A DNA stretch of 64,000 nucleotides from Mesorhizobium sp. GTDB lineage: Bacteria; Pseudomonadota; Alphaproteobacteria; Rhizobiales; Rhizobiaceae. The stretch lies in the NCBI RefSeq assembly GCF_004962245.1, contig NZ_SUHQ01000030.1, positions 1-64,000 on the forward strand, read 5' to 3'. The notes under the pieces were generated by a model. It worked only from the letters and a program-made list of their open reading frames with translations. It ran no database searches and was not told the DNA's origin. A program made the translations under genes and the position numbers. Positions 34,516-42,891 of this stretch are shown here, piece by piece. The stretch's first letter is position 1, and every line of letters begins with the position of its first letter.

Positions 34516-36917
34516 GCCGGCGCGCCAGTCGGGTGCTCATGACCGGCGCCTGCGGTGGTCGATGCGGCAGGATGGATGCCCTCGATCCTGGTTCGTTTGA
34601 GCAAAAGCGCGTTGACGGCCACTAGGGCCGAACTGCCCGACATTGCCAACGCCGCAATCTCGGGGCTCAGCAGGAACGGGTAGAACACGCCTGCCGCGAT
34701 CGGGAAGGCGATGACATTGTACCCGGCCGCCCACCAGAGGTTCTGGTGCATCTTGCGCAGCGTGGCGCGCGAAAGCGTCATCGCACCGACAACGTCGTAG
34801 GGATCGCTCTTCATCAGCACGATGTCGGCGCTTTCAATGGCGACATCGGTGCCCGCGCCGATGGCGAATCCGACATCGGCTTGCGTCAGGGCCGGCGCAT
34901 CGTTGACGCCGTCGCCGACCATGCCGACCTTGAGCCCCTGTCCCTGCAGCTCCTTGATCTTTTCGACCTTCTGCCCCGGCAGCACGTCGGCCAGGACGAT
35001 GTCTATGCCGAGCATGTCCGCGATGCGTCTGGCGGTGCCGGCATTGTCGCCCGTCAGCATGGCCACGCGCACGCCCTGCTCGTGCAGTTTGGCAATCGTT
35101 GCGATGGCCGTCGGGCGCGGCGTGTCGGCGATCGCAATCAGCCCGAGCAGCTTGCCGGACCGCGCCAGATGGATGACGGTGCGGCCTTCGCCCTTGAGCG
35201 TGTCGGCCTTCTCGCCGAGCGCCAGAAGATCGATCTTCTGCTCGTCCATAAGGCGCCGGTTGCCGACGAAAACCGGACTGCCGCCGATGGCGGCGCTGGC
35301 GCCCTTGCCTTCGATGTTGAGGAAGCCCGAGACCTCGGGAAGCTTCAGGTCCTTGGCCCGCTCGACGATGGCGACGGCCAGCGGGTGATCCGACCCCTGG
35401 TCCACGGCGGCCGCGACCTGCAGAACCTCGTCGGGTGAAACGCCGGCAGCCGGAACGATCTCGACGACCTTGGGCTGGCCCATGGTCAGCGTGCCGGTCT
35501 TGTCGAAGACGATCACGTCGAGCCTGGTCGCCTCCTCGAGAGCGGCGGCATTCTTGAACAGGATCCCGTTTGCGGCGCCAAGGCCGGTGCCGACCATGAC
35601 GGCCATCGGCGTGGCAAGGCCGAGCGCATCGGGACAGGCGATGACGAAGACCGTGATGGTCAGGGTCATCGCGAACAGCAGGGGCTGGCCGAGCCACCAG
35701 AACCAGACGGCGAAGGTCGCAAGCCCGATGACGATCGCGGCGAGCACCAGCCATTGCGAGGCACGATCGGCGAGAAGCTGCGCCGGCGCCTTCGAATTCT
35801 GGGCTTCCTGGACCAGCTTGACGATCTGGGCCAGGGCCGTGTCGGCGCCCACCTTGGTGGAACGGTAGCGCAGCGTGCCGCTCTTGTTGATGGTCGCCCC
35901 GATGACCTTGTCGCCGACGTTCTTGGTCACCGGCATCGACTCGCCGGTCAGCATCGATTCGTCGATGGTCGACGTGCCCTCGGTCACCTCGCCGTCGACG
36001 GGAAGCTTGTTGCCGGGGCGCAGGACCACGATGTCGCCGAGCACGACGTCCGCGGTCGCAACCTCGACCTCCTTGCCATCGCGCAAGACGGTGGCCTTGG
36101 GCGGGGCGAGGTCGAGCAGGGCCCTGATCGCGGCCGACGCCCCGGCGCGGGCGCGCATCTCGAGCCAGTGGCCGAGCAGGATGAACACGAGCAGCACGCT
36201 CGCGGCCTCGTAGAATTGCTGCCCCTCGAAGAAAAAGGTCGCGCCGACGCTGAACAGGTAGCCGGTGCCGACGCTCAGCACCACCAGCACGGCCATGTTG
36301 AGGACGCCGTTGCGCAGGGCCCGCCAGGCGGCGACCAGGAACGGCCAGACCGGATAGAGGATCGCGGCGCTGGCGAGGAAAAACATCGCGACGTCTTCGC
36401 TCAGTCCGAAAGGCGGGCGCAGCCAGGGCTCGCCCAGGCCCATCGGCTCCATGGCGAAAATCGGCAGCGTGAAAACCAAGCTGACAAGGAACCGGTTGCG
36501 CATGTCCTTGACCATGCCTTGCATGTCCATGCCGGCGCCGTGCCCCATCTCGTGGGCCATGGCGTCGTGCGGCGGCTTGGCTGCAACCTTGCCCTTGCCC
36601 GCTGGAGCCGGCTCGATCATGGCGGCGTGACCATGCCCGGCGGTCGCGTGCGGATGGCCCGGCGCAACCGTCGTGCCGCCGGGAATGCACAGATGCCGCG
36701 GCACGACCTCGCCGCGGCAATGGAAGCCGCAGGCCTCGATTTCCCGGGCAAGGGCCTGCGGGCTCGTCCGTCTCTCGTCGAACTCGATGGTCGCGGTGGT
36801 CGACCCCGCATTCATCGCGACACTGGCGACGCCAGGCAAAGCCGCGAGACGTTTTTCGACCGCCGCGAAATCCATCATGCCGACAAGGTCGCGCACTTCC
36901 AGGTTGACCTTCCTCAT
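34512..36917 (-). CDS. P1B heavy-metal ATPase with variant CPD motif
   Basis: This 801-residue ATPase has DKTGTLTMG near residues 472-480 (phosphorylated Asp), TGES near 324, the nucleotide-site histidine in GSDHPLA, and GDGVNDAPAL. The transmembrane metal motif, normally CPC or CPH, reads C-P-D at 428-430. The N-terminal HMA-like domain (residues 1-65) lacks CxxC. A His/Met-rich linker follows (HPHATAGHGHAAM and HEMGHGAGMDMQGM). The helix 7 YN pair and helix 8 Met/Ser pattern resemble Cu(I) exporters. Multicopper oxidase and copper-cluster genes lie upstream. It is probably a copper or silver exporter of altered selectivity. Confidence 0.92.
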   Translation of the reverse strand: MRKVNLEVRDLVGMMDFAAVEKRLAALPGVASVAMNAGSTTATIEFDERRTSPQALAREIEACGFHCRGEVVPRHLCIPGGTTVAPGHPHATAGHGHAAMIEPAPAGKGKVAAKPPHDAMAHEMGHGAGMDMQGMVKDMRNRFLVSLVFTLPIFAMEPMGLGEPWLRPPFGLSEDVAMFFLASAAILYPVWPFLVAAWRALRNGVLNMAVLVVLSVGTGYLFSVGATFFFEGQQFYEAASVLLVFILLGHWLEMRARAGASAAIRALLDLAPPKATVLRDGKEVEVATADVVLGDIVVLRPGNKLPVDGEVTEGTSTIDESMLTGESMPVTKNVGDKVIGATINKSGTLRYRSTKVGADTALAQIVKLVQEAQNSKAPAQLLADRASQWLVLAAIVIGLATFAVWFWWLGQPLLFAMTLTITVFVIACPDALGLATPMAVMVGTGLGAANGILFKNAAALEEATRLDVIVFDKTGTLTMGQPKVVEIVPAAGVSPDEVLQVAAAVDQGSDHPLAVAIVERAKDLKLPEVSGFLNIEGKGASAAIGGSPVFVGNRRLMDEQKIDLLALGEKADTLKGEGRTVIHLARSGKLLGLIAIADTPRPTAIATIAKLHEQGVRVAMLTGDNAGTARRIADMLGIDIVLADVLPGQKVEKIKELQGQGLKVGMVGDGVNDAPALTQADVGFAIGAGTDVAIESADIVLMKSDPYDVVGAMTLSRATLRKMHQNLWWAAGYNVIAFPIAAGVFYPFLLSPEIAALAMSGSSALVAVNALLLKRTRIEGIHPAASTTAGAGHEHPTGAPA

Positions 36918-36966
36918 CGTCGTTCTCCATGCCGCGTTTCGTGGCGCGATCGCACGCAGCGGTGTC

Positions 36967-38379
36967 TCAGCTTCGGTAGGCGAAGGTCGACATCATGCCG
37001 CTCGCCATGTGGTAGAGGTGGTGACAGTGGAAGGCCCACTGGCCGGGATTGCCGGCATCGACGGCAATGGTGATCGAGCGCATCGGCGGCACCAGCACGG
37101 TGTCGCGAACGGCACCCTGGAAGCGCTGCCCATCAATCGCGACCACCTGGAAACGATGGCCGTGAAGGTGCATCGGGTGGGCCATCATGGTGTCGTTGCG
37201 CAGCGTGACCTCGACGCGATCGCCCCTGTCCACGAGGATCGGAGCGCTGGTCTCGAGACCCCAGCGATAGGCGGCCATGTCGCCGGTCAGCGCCATATCG
37301 AACGTCTTGTCGGCACGGCGTGATCCAAACGGCACTATTGCCCGAAGTTGCGCCTCGAGCGTCAGGTCGAGAACCGGAGCGTCGACATCCGCCGCCGTCC
37401 CGAGCCTGGCCACCGCCGCTCCCGCCGGACGCAGGACAATTCCGGTCCGTTCCTTGCTCCCCTCGCGCAGCGCCAGGATCGGGAAGGAGGCGCTGAGATC
37501 GCGCGGCAACCGCACGCGCACGTCGATGCGCTGTCCCATCGTCATCGGAAACAGCCGGCCCCTGACCGGCTCGACCGGCTGACCGTCGACCGCGATCAAC
37601 TCGCCTTCAAGCGCGCCGAAGTCGATCGTGAACGCGGTCGCCGTGGCGGCATTGATGATCCGCACCCGCGCGCGCCCGCCCCGTTCGACCGGCACGACCT
37701 CGGGGTCGTCCAGGGAGCGGTCATTGGCCAGATAGGCGTCATACTCGATGTCGTTGATATCCATCACCATGCCGCCATGGCTCATCCCTGCCATGGCGTC
37801 ACCGGACATGTTCATGCCGCCATGCTGCATCGGTGCAGCGCCTCCCGTCAGACCGGCCAGCAATTCCTCCGGCGTTGAGAACGAGAAATCGTGCAGCAGG
37901 ATGACGACCTCCTGCTCATCCCTTGCGTCGGCGGGATCGGCGACGATAAGCGGAGCGGCGAGCAGCAATTGTTCCTGCAGGGTATGGGCATGCATCCAAT
38001 GGGTGCCGGGCTCGCCGACCGGAAAATCGAAACTGCGATCGGCCTGGGCGCCGATGAGCGGCAGTGGCGCGTCGGGGACGCCGTCGCTCGGCCAGGGCGG
38101 CGTTAGTCCGTGCCAATGTATGATCGTCGGCTCGGCAGTTTCGTTTCGCAGCAGGACATTGAAGGCATCGCCCGCCCGCAAGCGCAGGCCGGGCGCACCG
38201 TCGGCCCCTCGCAGGCCGAAGACGCTTGCAGCCTTGCCGTTCACCTCGATCGTGCGGCGCGAGACGCCAAGCGTCTGGCCGCCTGACTGGCTGGTGAAGG
38301 CTGCCGCGAGCAAGCTCGACGGGAGCGCAAGAGCCGCGGCGCCTGTCACTGCGCCCTTCAGGATATCTCGGCGTTTCAT
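36967..38379 (-). CDS. Multicopper oxidase (CueO/CopA-like), Tat-exported
   Basis: This 470-residue protein has a twin-arginine signal MKRRDILKGAVTGAAALALP. Copper motifs visible are HWHG near residue 94, HWMHAHT near 135, the C-terminal HPMHLHGHRF and HCHHLYHMASGMM (type 1, 2 and 3 ligands). A methionine-rich loop (MQHGGMNMSGDAMAGMSHGG) resembles the Met-rich insert of cuprous oxidases. It likely oxidises Cu(I) in the periplasm. The start at 38379 follows GAAGGAAACCATC. The P1B ATPase begins 49 bp downstream. Confidence 0.93.
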   Translation of the reverse strand: MKRRDILKGAVTGAAALALPSSLLAAAFTSQSGGQTLGVSRRTIEVNGKAASVFGLRGADGAPGLRLRAGDAFNVLLRNETAEPTIIHWHGLTPPWPSDGVPDAPLPLIGAQADRSFDFPVGEPGTHWMHAHTLQEQLLLAAPLIVADPADARDEQEVVILLHDFSFSTPEELLAGLTGGAAPMQHGGMNMSGDAMAGMSHGGMVMDINDIEYDAYLANDRSLDDPEVVPVERGGRARVRIINAATATAFTIDFGALEGELIAVDGQPVEPVRGRLFPMTMGQRIDVRVRLPRDLSASFPILALREGSKERTGIVLRPAGAAVARLGTAADVDAPVLDLTLEAQLRAIVPFGSRRADKTFDMALTGDMAAYRWGLETSAPILVDRGDRVEVTLRNDTMMAHPMHLHGHRFQVVAIDGQRFQGAVRDTVLVPPMRSITIAVDAGNPGQWAFHCHHLYHMASGMMSTFAYRS

Positions 38380-38457
38380 GATGGTTTCCTTCGGTTTCGA
38401 TTTCGGATTTCGTCTTTCGTTCAGCGCACAAGGATCATGCTCAAACGCCACTCGCTC

Positions 38458-39132
38458 TCATGGCGCGCGGCGCGCGCCGGCGGAGCCGAACAGCCTGGCC
38501 ACATGCGGAAAAAAGGCGGGCACGCGGGCGGCATAGCGGTCGTAGGCGTCGCCGAACTCCTTTCTCGCCTCACGCTCCTCAATGAAGGAAAGCCGCACAT
38601 ACATGCCGACCAGAACGGGGAACATCGCCAGCGTCAGCAGCGTCGGCCACTGCACGAGGAACCCCGCCATGACGAGAATGAAGCCGACATATTGCGGATG
38701 CCGGACGGAGGCATATGGGCCGCCGGTGGCGAGGCGATTGTGGCGCTGCGCTTCGTAAAGCACCCGCCACGCGGTCGCGATCAGCACGAAGCCGCCGCCG
38801 ATCAGGAAGAAGCTGAGAATGTGAAAGGGACCGAAATGCGGATTGAGCCGCCAGCCGAACATCATCTCCAGGAGATGACCGGCATCATGCGAGAGCCAGT
38901 CGACGCCGGGGTATTGGCTCTGCAGCCACCCCGAGAACAGGTAGATCGTCAGGGGGAACCCGTACATCTCGGCGAACAGCGCCACCAGGAAGGCGCTGAA
39001 TGCACCGAAGGAGCGCCAGTCGCGGCCGGTTCGCGGCTTGAAGAAGCTGAAGGCGAACAGGATGAAAATCGCCGAATTGATTATAGCCAGGCCCCAGAGC
39101 CCGTAGCCGGAAGATTGCTCGACCATGGTCAT
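38458..39132 (-). CDS. Isoprenylcysteine carboxyl methyltransferase-like membrane protein
   Basis: This 224-residue integral membrane protein has about five hydrophobic segments and the C-terminal SAM-binding pattern GPYASVRHPQYVGFILVMAG followed by E-E-R near the end (FIEEREARKEFGDAYDRY). This is the ICMT/PEMT fold. In bacteria such proteins of heavy-metal clusters are common but their substrate is unknown. It overlaps the DUF2933 gene upstream by four bases and precedes the multicopper oxidase by 78 bp. Confidence 0.87.
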   Translation of the reverse strand: MTMVEQSSGYGLWGLAIINSAIFILFAFSFFKPRTGRDWRSFGAFSAFLVALFAEMYGFPLTIYLFSGWLQSQYPGVDWLSHDAGHLLEMMFGWRLNPHFGPFHILSFFLIGGGFVLIATAWRVLYEAQRHNRLATGGPYASVRHPQYVGFILVMAGFLVQWPTLLTLAMFPVLVGMYVRLSFIEEREARKEFGDAYDRYAARVPAFFPHVARLFGSAGARRAP

Positions 39133-39455
39133 GCTCCTTTACGGTGTGTGGGGCCGCCTTGCGCGCCCGGCTCGGTTTCCTTGTGCTGCGTATGTCTCCG
39201 ATGGCCGCCATGCCCCCCGTGGCCACCATGCATGAATATGTGAAGCAGAGGGCAGGCGAGCAACAGCAGATAGGGAAGGATACCGAAGGCATGCGCCCGG
39301 TGCTCGGAGAGGAGGAAGAAAGCGGCGATCAGCAGGAAGGCAATCGTGACCAGGCCGGTCTTCGACGTCCAGAATCCGCCCGTTCCTGCCTCGGCGTCCT
39401 GTTCTGGTTCGGAGCCGGTCGGGGGATCGGACATGGGGTGCGCATTGGGGTTCAT
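39129..39455 (-). CDS. DUF2933 small membrane protein
   Basis: This 108-residue protein has two adjacent hydrophobic segments (residues 30-70: LVTIAFLLIAAFFLLSEHRA, then LPYLLLLACPLLHIFMHGG) and a His/Gly-rich tail GGHGGHGGHRRHTQH typical of DUF2933. The His tail suggests metal binding. Such proteins are found in copper-resistance clusters. The start overlaps a 33-codon ORF upstream and its end overlaps the methyltransferase gene. Confidence 0.85.
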   Translation of the reverse strand: MNPNAHPMSDPPTGSEPEQDAEAGTGGFWTSKTGLVTIAFLLIAAFFLLSEHRAHAFGILPYLLLLACPLLHIFMHGGHGGHGGHRRHTQHKETEPGAQGGPTHRKGA

Positions 39456-39553
39456 GGGTTGGATTCCCTTTGATTGCTAGTCCCCGCGATGATCATTCCC
39501 GCCAGGGCAAGCGTCGCGGACGACATCGTCCATGGGATGACTGCGGCGTTCAT
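39452..39553 (-). CDS. Possible 33-residue membrane peptide
   Basis: MNAAVIPWTMSSATLALAGM begins a one-helix peptide whose stop overlaps the DUF2933 start (ATGA) and which starts ten bases after the DUF5676 gene ends. The tight fit between neighbours supports translation, at least as a coupling ORF. The ribosome-binding site (GGGCAG) is weak. There is no known family. Confidence 0.45.
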   Translation of the reverse strand: MNAAVIPWTMSSATLALAGMIIAGTSNQRESNP

Positions 39554-39563
39554 GAGATCTGCC

Positions 39564-39842
39564 CTAACGCCGCCCGGTGGCGACGATGTTGTAGATCGAG
39601 GCGTACACGACACCCGCCACGAGGCCGACGACGCCAAGGCCGAGAACACCATAGAGAACGCGGCCAGGGCTCATCTGCGCCGCCAATCTGATCGGGCTGA
39701 AGTCGAGCCCATGTATGAAGGCGCCGAAGAAATCGAGCGTCGCTTCCGGCCAGATGGCGAAGGCCAGAGCACAGAGCATGCTCATCAGGGCCAGCGTCAC
39801 GCCCAGCGCAACGCCGGCGGACAGAATGCTGAGTTTGTTCAT
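39564..39842 (-). CDS. DUF5676 membrane protein
   Basis: This 92-residue protein has two hydrophobic stretches (LSILSAGVALGVTLALMSML and VLYGVLGLGVVGLVAGVVYA) separated by WPEATLDFFGAFIHGLDFSP, the recognisable core of this small family. AGGAACCT precedes the ATG. It is seen elsewhere next to DUF305, DUF2933 and multicopper oxidase genes. Its function is unknown; the context suggests metal stress. Confidence 0.8.
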   Translation of the reverse strand: MNKLSILSAGVALGVTLALMSMLCALAFAIWPEATLDFFGAFIHGLDFSPIRLAAQMSPGRVLYGVLGLGVVGLVAGVVYASIYNIVATGRR

Positions 39843-39850
39843 AGGTTCCT

Positions 39851-39888
39851 CCCGTCACTTCACATGTTGCCCGTCACTTCACATGTTG
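39851..39888. repeat. Perfect 19-bp tandem duplication
   Basis: CCCGTCACTTCACATGTTG occurs twice back to back (39851-39869, 39870-39888) across the 3' end of the DUF305 gene and the leader of the next gene. It duplicates the last codons, stop and following bases, probably by replication slippage. Confidence 0.9.
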
Positions 39889-40411
39889 TTTGAGCCATTT
39901 CTGCATCGCGGCGATCTCGGCTTGCTGAGCCGTGATGATCTGATTGGCCCAGTCCCTGACCTGATCGTCCTTGCCGAATTGCAGGACCGCACGGGCCATA
40001 TCGATCGCGCCCTGGTGGTGCGGAACCATTGCCTGGACGAAGGCGACATCGGGATCTTCGGCCTGGATGGCCTTCATCATCGGCCCGCCCATTTCATGGC
40101 ATCCATGTAAACCCTGGAGGCCTCGGGCATGTTGCCCATCGGCATATTGTCCATCATGCCGCCCTGGCCGCCTTGCATCATCTGCTGCATCATCGGCATC
40201 ATTTGCTGCATCATGGGCATCATCGTCTGCATCGTTGACATCATCGTCGTGCACTGCTCGGGCAAACCGCCGGCATCGCCTCCGCGGCCGGAGCCGCTGT
40301 CGTGGCTTGTGGTGCGCCGGCCTCGGGATGGTGCGGATCCGTCTGGGCAAAAGCCGCGCCTGAAAGCGTTGTGAATGCGGCAAGCGCGATCATTCGAAGG
40401 TGGGTTTTCAT
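39874..40411 (-). pseudogene. DUF305 periplasmic protein, broken by two frameshifts
   Basis: Three frames carry one protein. The signal peptide MKTHLRMIALAAFTTLSGAA starts at 40411, and the frame then shifts before 40265. LPEQCTTMMSTMQTMMPMM runs to DAMKWAGR, where a stop follows. The DUF305 core MGGPMMKAIQAEDPDVAF and MVPHHQGAIDMARAV continues in the other frame to 39874. Restoring the product needs a one-base change near 40095 and another near 40270-40330. The Met repeats and the HHQGAIDMA motif fit copper-linked DUF305 proteins. Real decay or sequencing error cannot be told apart here. Confidence 0.8.
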
Positions 40412-40599
40412 GACTGTTTCCTTGTCGTTGGTGTGAAGCCGACGCTGGTTGCGAAGCCGACAGGCGAACTCTGGAATTGGGCGCGCAATGGCAGCCCGGA
40501 TCGCCGGTACCGGTTCGGTTTCGCGGATCGTTCGCGCGCTATGGGGCCTTGGCGGACACTGCCGGGTTCAACAGTCCCAAGCACCGCGACGGCGCGATA

Positions 40600-40995
40600 T
40601 CAGGCGAATGTCCGGGGAGGTTGCAGGAGGGCCTCGGGGTCGATGCCCGTTGCCAGGAACGCCTTACCCGCCATGAAGCGGACGGCATCCGGCGCGTCGT
40701 GAAGAACGCGGCATTCGCCGGCGAAAATGCTTGCAGCACAACAGCCTGAACCGGTCGAGTGCACGCAATCCAGGCAGCCTTCACATGAGGCGTGATGGTT
40801 GTCCTGGCCTGTGGACGCGACGTGACCTGTCACCTTGTGCGGGGCGTTCGTCGAGAGCGTCGCAACGTCGGCAGTGACGCCGGCACCAACGCCCATTGCA
40901 GAAGTCCGCTCGGCAAAACCAGCAATGGCAGCACCGCCCGCGATCAGGAGGATCACGGCCAGCAGTAACCGAAGCTGACCCAACACGGTTTTCAT
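40600..40995 (-). CDS. Exported cysteine-cluster protein
   Basis: This 131-residue protein has an N-terminal hydrophobic segment (LLLAVILLIAGGAAIAGFA near residues 10-28), a middle part with HxxxC clusters, CEGCLDCVHSTGSGCCAAS, and the tail VRFMAGKAFLATGIDPEAL. The cysteines in CxxCxxC and CC spacing suggest metal binding after export. An FNR/FixK-like box is 34 bp upstream, shared with the divergent ATP-grasp gene. The DUF305/copper genes lie 188 bp downstream on the same strand. No family name can be given with confidence. Confidence 0.7.
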   Translation of the reverse strand: MKTVLGQLRLLLAVILLIAGGAAIAGFAERTSAMGVGAGVTADVATLSTNAPHKVTGHVASTGQDNHHASCEGCLDCVHSTGSGCCAASIFAGECRVLHDAPDAVRFMAGKAFLATGIDPEALLQPPRTFA

Positions 40996-41028
40996 GATAT
41001 CAGTGTAGCTCAACTTCGCGTCGCTACT

Positions 41029-41042
41029 TTGACGCAAATCAA
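41029..41042. promoter_or_regulatory. FNR/FixK-like box (site 3)
   Basis: TTGAC-GCAA-ATCAA differs by one spacer base from site 1 and fits TTGA(T/C)-N4-(A/G)TCAA at nine of ten positions. It lies between the divergent Cys-cluster gene (34 bp away) and the ATP-grasp-like gene (67 bp away), so it could serve both, including the long copper/nucleotide gene train on the minus strand. Confidence 0.6.
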
Positions 41043-41109
41043 TGCCCGCAAGTCGGTGAAACTTCTGAATTCGCAAAGTCTCAGAAACAGCGGCCGGCAA
41101 GGAGGTGAC

Positions 41110-42393
41110 ATGCTCACAGTCCCCAGCGTGGCGGAGGCCACCACGTCCCTGTCGGCGCGGCTCAACCGCAAATGCTTCTGCATTACGCTCGACCGGATTG
41201 CGCTTTGGAATGCACTGAACCGCGAAGCCGGCGACCCCGGCTTCTGCGAAACCTTCATCGCGTCGCGGCCGCATCTGTTTTCCAATGTCCCGGTCTTCCT
41301 CGCCGCGTCCGCCATCGACGAGATGCAGAAAATCGTCGCCGCCATCGAAGCGACAGCAAAGTTGCCACCCTACCGCGATGCCGTCCTCTCCTGGGCTGCC
41401 GAAATCGCGCATCGGGATTTTGGACCGCTCGGCGCTCTGATGGGCTACGATTTCCATCTCGACGATGACGGTCCCAAGCTGATCGAGGTGAACACCAACG
41501 CCGGTGGCGCTTTCCTCAACGCCCTGCTGGCCAGGGCACAGAAGGCCTGCTGCTCCGAAGTCGACCGGGCATTGATCGGCACAAGGGACGATCGCTTCGA
41601 AGCCAGCGTCGTCGCTATGTTCGAGAACGAATGGCGCCGCCAGCGCGGAGCCGGTTCGCCGCGAAGAATCGTGATCGTCGACGACCGGCCTGAGGAGCAG
41701 TATCTCTATCCTGAATTCGTGCTTGCCAGGCAGTTGTTGCTGAAACACGGCACCGAAGCGGTGATCGGCGACGCGAGCGAGCTGAAATATGATGGCGGCA
41801 GGCTTCGACTCGACGGACGGGAGATTGACCTCGTCTACAACCGCCTGGTCGATTTCACGCTCGATCGCCGGGAGCATGCCGCGCTCAGAGCGGCTTACCG
41901 GGACGGCGCCGTGGTTGTCACGCCCAATCCGCACAACCATGCGCTCTTTGCAAGCAAGCGCAATCTGACATTGCTGTCCGATCCGGCGGCGCTCGAAGCG
42001 TTCGGCCTTTCTCCGGAGCAGCGCGCGCAGCTCGCCGGCATTCCGCGAACCACGCTGGTCACGCCCGACAATTCGGATGCCGCCTGGCAATCCCGCAAGG
42101 ACATGTTCTTCAAGCCGCTCTCCGGTCACGGCAGCAAGGCGGTCTACCGAGGCGACAAGGTGACCAAAGGGGTGTGGGCCGAGATCGCCCGTGGCGGCTA
42201 CGTGGCCCAGTCATTTGCCGCACCCGGACAGCGCATGATCGAAATCGATGGCGCACCAGCGCCGCGCAAGATGGACGTGCGGCTTTATACTTATGGCGGC
42301 CAGGTGCTGCTCGCCGCCGCGCGCCTCTACCAGGGCCAGACCACCAATTTCCGCACACCCGGCGGCGGTTTCGCCCCTGTCCTGGTCGTCTGA
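41110..42393 (+). CDS. ATP-grasp-like protein of unknown function
   Basis: This 427-residue cytoplasmic protein starts at the ATG following AAGGAGGTGAC. The central GYDFHLDDDGPKLIEVNTNA near residues 114-133 and C-terminal FFKPLSGHGSKAVYRGDKV near 336-354 (Lys plus Gly-rich loop), YVAQSFAAPG (hinge), MDVRLYTYGG and TTNFRTPGGGFAPV together look like an ATP-grasp ligase fold. There is no close named family; glutathionylspermidine synthase-like and peptide-ligase families are alternatives. It diverges from the Cys-cluster gene across an FNR/FixK-like box. The acceptor substrate is unknown. Confidence 0.65.
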   Translation: MLTVPSVAEATTSLSARLNRKCFCITLDRIALWNALNREAGDPGFCETFIASRPHLFSNVPVFLAASAIDEMQKIVAAIEATAKLPPYRDAVLSWAAEIAHRDFGPLGALMGYDFHLDDDGPKLIEVNTNAGGAFLNALLARAQKACCSEVDRALIGTRDDRFEASVVAMFENEWRRQRGAGSPRRIVIVDDRPEEQYLYPEFVLARQLLLKHGTEAVIGDASELKYDGGRLRLDGREIDLVYNRLVDFTLDRREHAALRAAYRDGAVVVTPNPHNHALFASKRNLTLLSDPAALEAFGLSPEQRAQLAGIPRTTLVTPDNSDAAWQSRKDMFFKPLSGHGSKAVYRGDKVTKGVWAEIARGGYVAQSFAAPGQRMIEIDGAPAPRKMDVRLYTYGGQVLLAAARLYQGQTTNFRTPGGGFAPVLVV

Positions 42394-42528
42394 ACATGCG
42401 AGGGGCATCGGTGCTGACGCACGCTCAACGACACCATCGTGATTGCCACGCCCAGGCTTTACCAAGTACTATGCCCTCGCCGGTCGTCGACGCGGCGCGT
42501 TCCGTGAGCCGGCAAGGGAGAAACGTCC

Positions 42529-42768
42529 ATGTTACGATCAATTTCGCTTGCGGTTTTCCTGGCGGTCGTTCCAGCGACAGCCTTTGCAAATAAATGCCCG
42601 ACCATCATGGCCGCGATCGACGCGGCGCTGCCGACCGCAACACTCTCCGAGGCCGATATGACCAAAGTCAAGGAACTGCGCGCCCAAGGCGAGAAACTGC
42701 ACGCGGCCGGCGATCATGCAGGGTCGGAGGCTGCGCTCAACGAAGCCAAAACGATGCTCGGCATATAG
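42529..42768 (+). CDS. Small exported helical protein
   Basis: This 79-residue protein has a cleavable signal (MLRSISLAVFLAVVPATAFA, mature start near NKCP). The mature 58 residues contain one cysteine and a helical, charged stretch (SEADMTKVKELRAQGEKLHA). The start follows AAGGGAGAAACGTCC. It resembles small periplasmic proteins of rhizobia without assigned function. It lies between the ATP-grasp gene and the broken regulator. Confidence 0.7.
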   Translation: MLRSISLAVFLAVVPATAFANKCPTIMAAIDAALPTATLSEADMTKVKELRAQGEKLHAAGDHAGSEAALNEAKTMLGI

Positions 42769-42891
42769 TTGCGACGAACGCAGCCCTTCCCAGCCGATTG
42801 CGCGGCTTTTGTCCGGTTGTCGGACGGCTATCGATTCGCGTTCAGCCGACTGTTAATGGACTGATCGGTTGAAGCAGTGGCTTGGGTTGGA

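Noticed and set aside
40600..42129. 509-codon minus-strand open frame covering the ATP-grasp region
   Set aside because: Only its last 131 codons (from 40995) look like a protein, with a signal segment; the part over 41110-42129 is antisense to the ATP-grasp gene.
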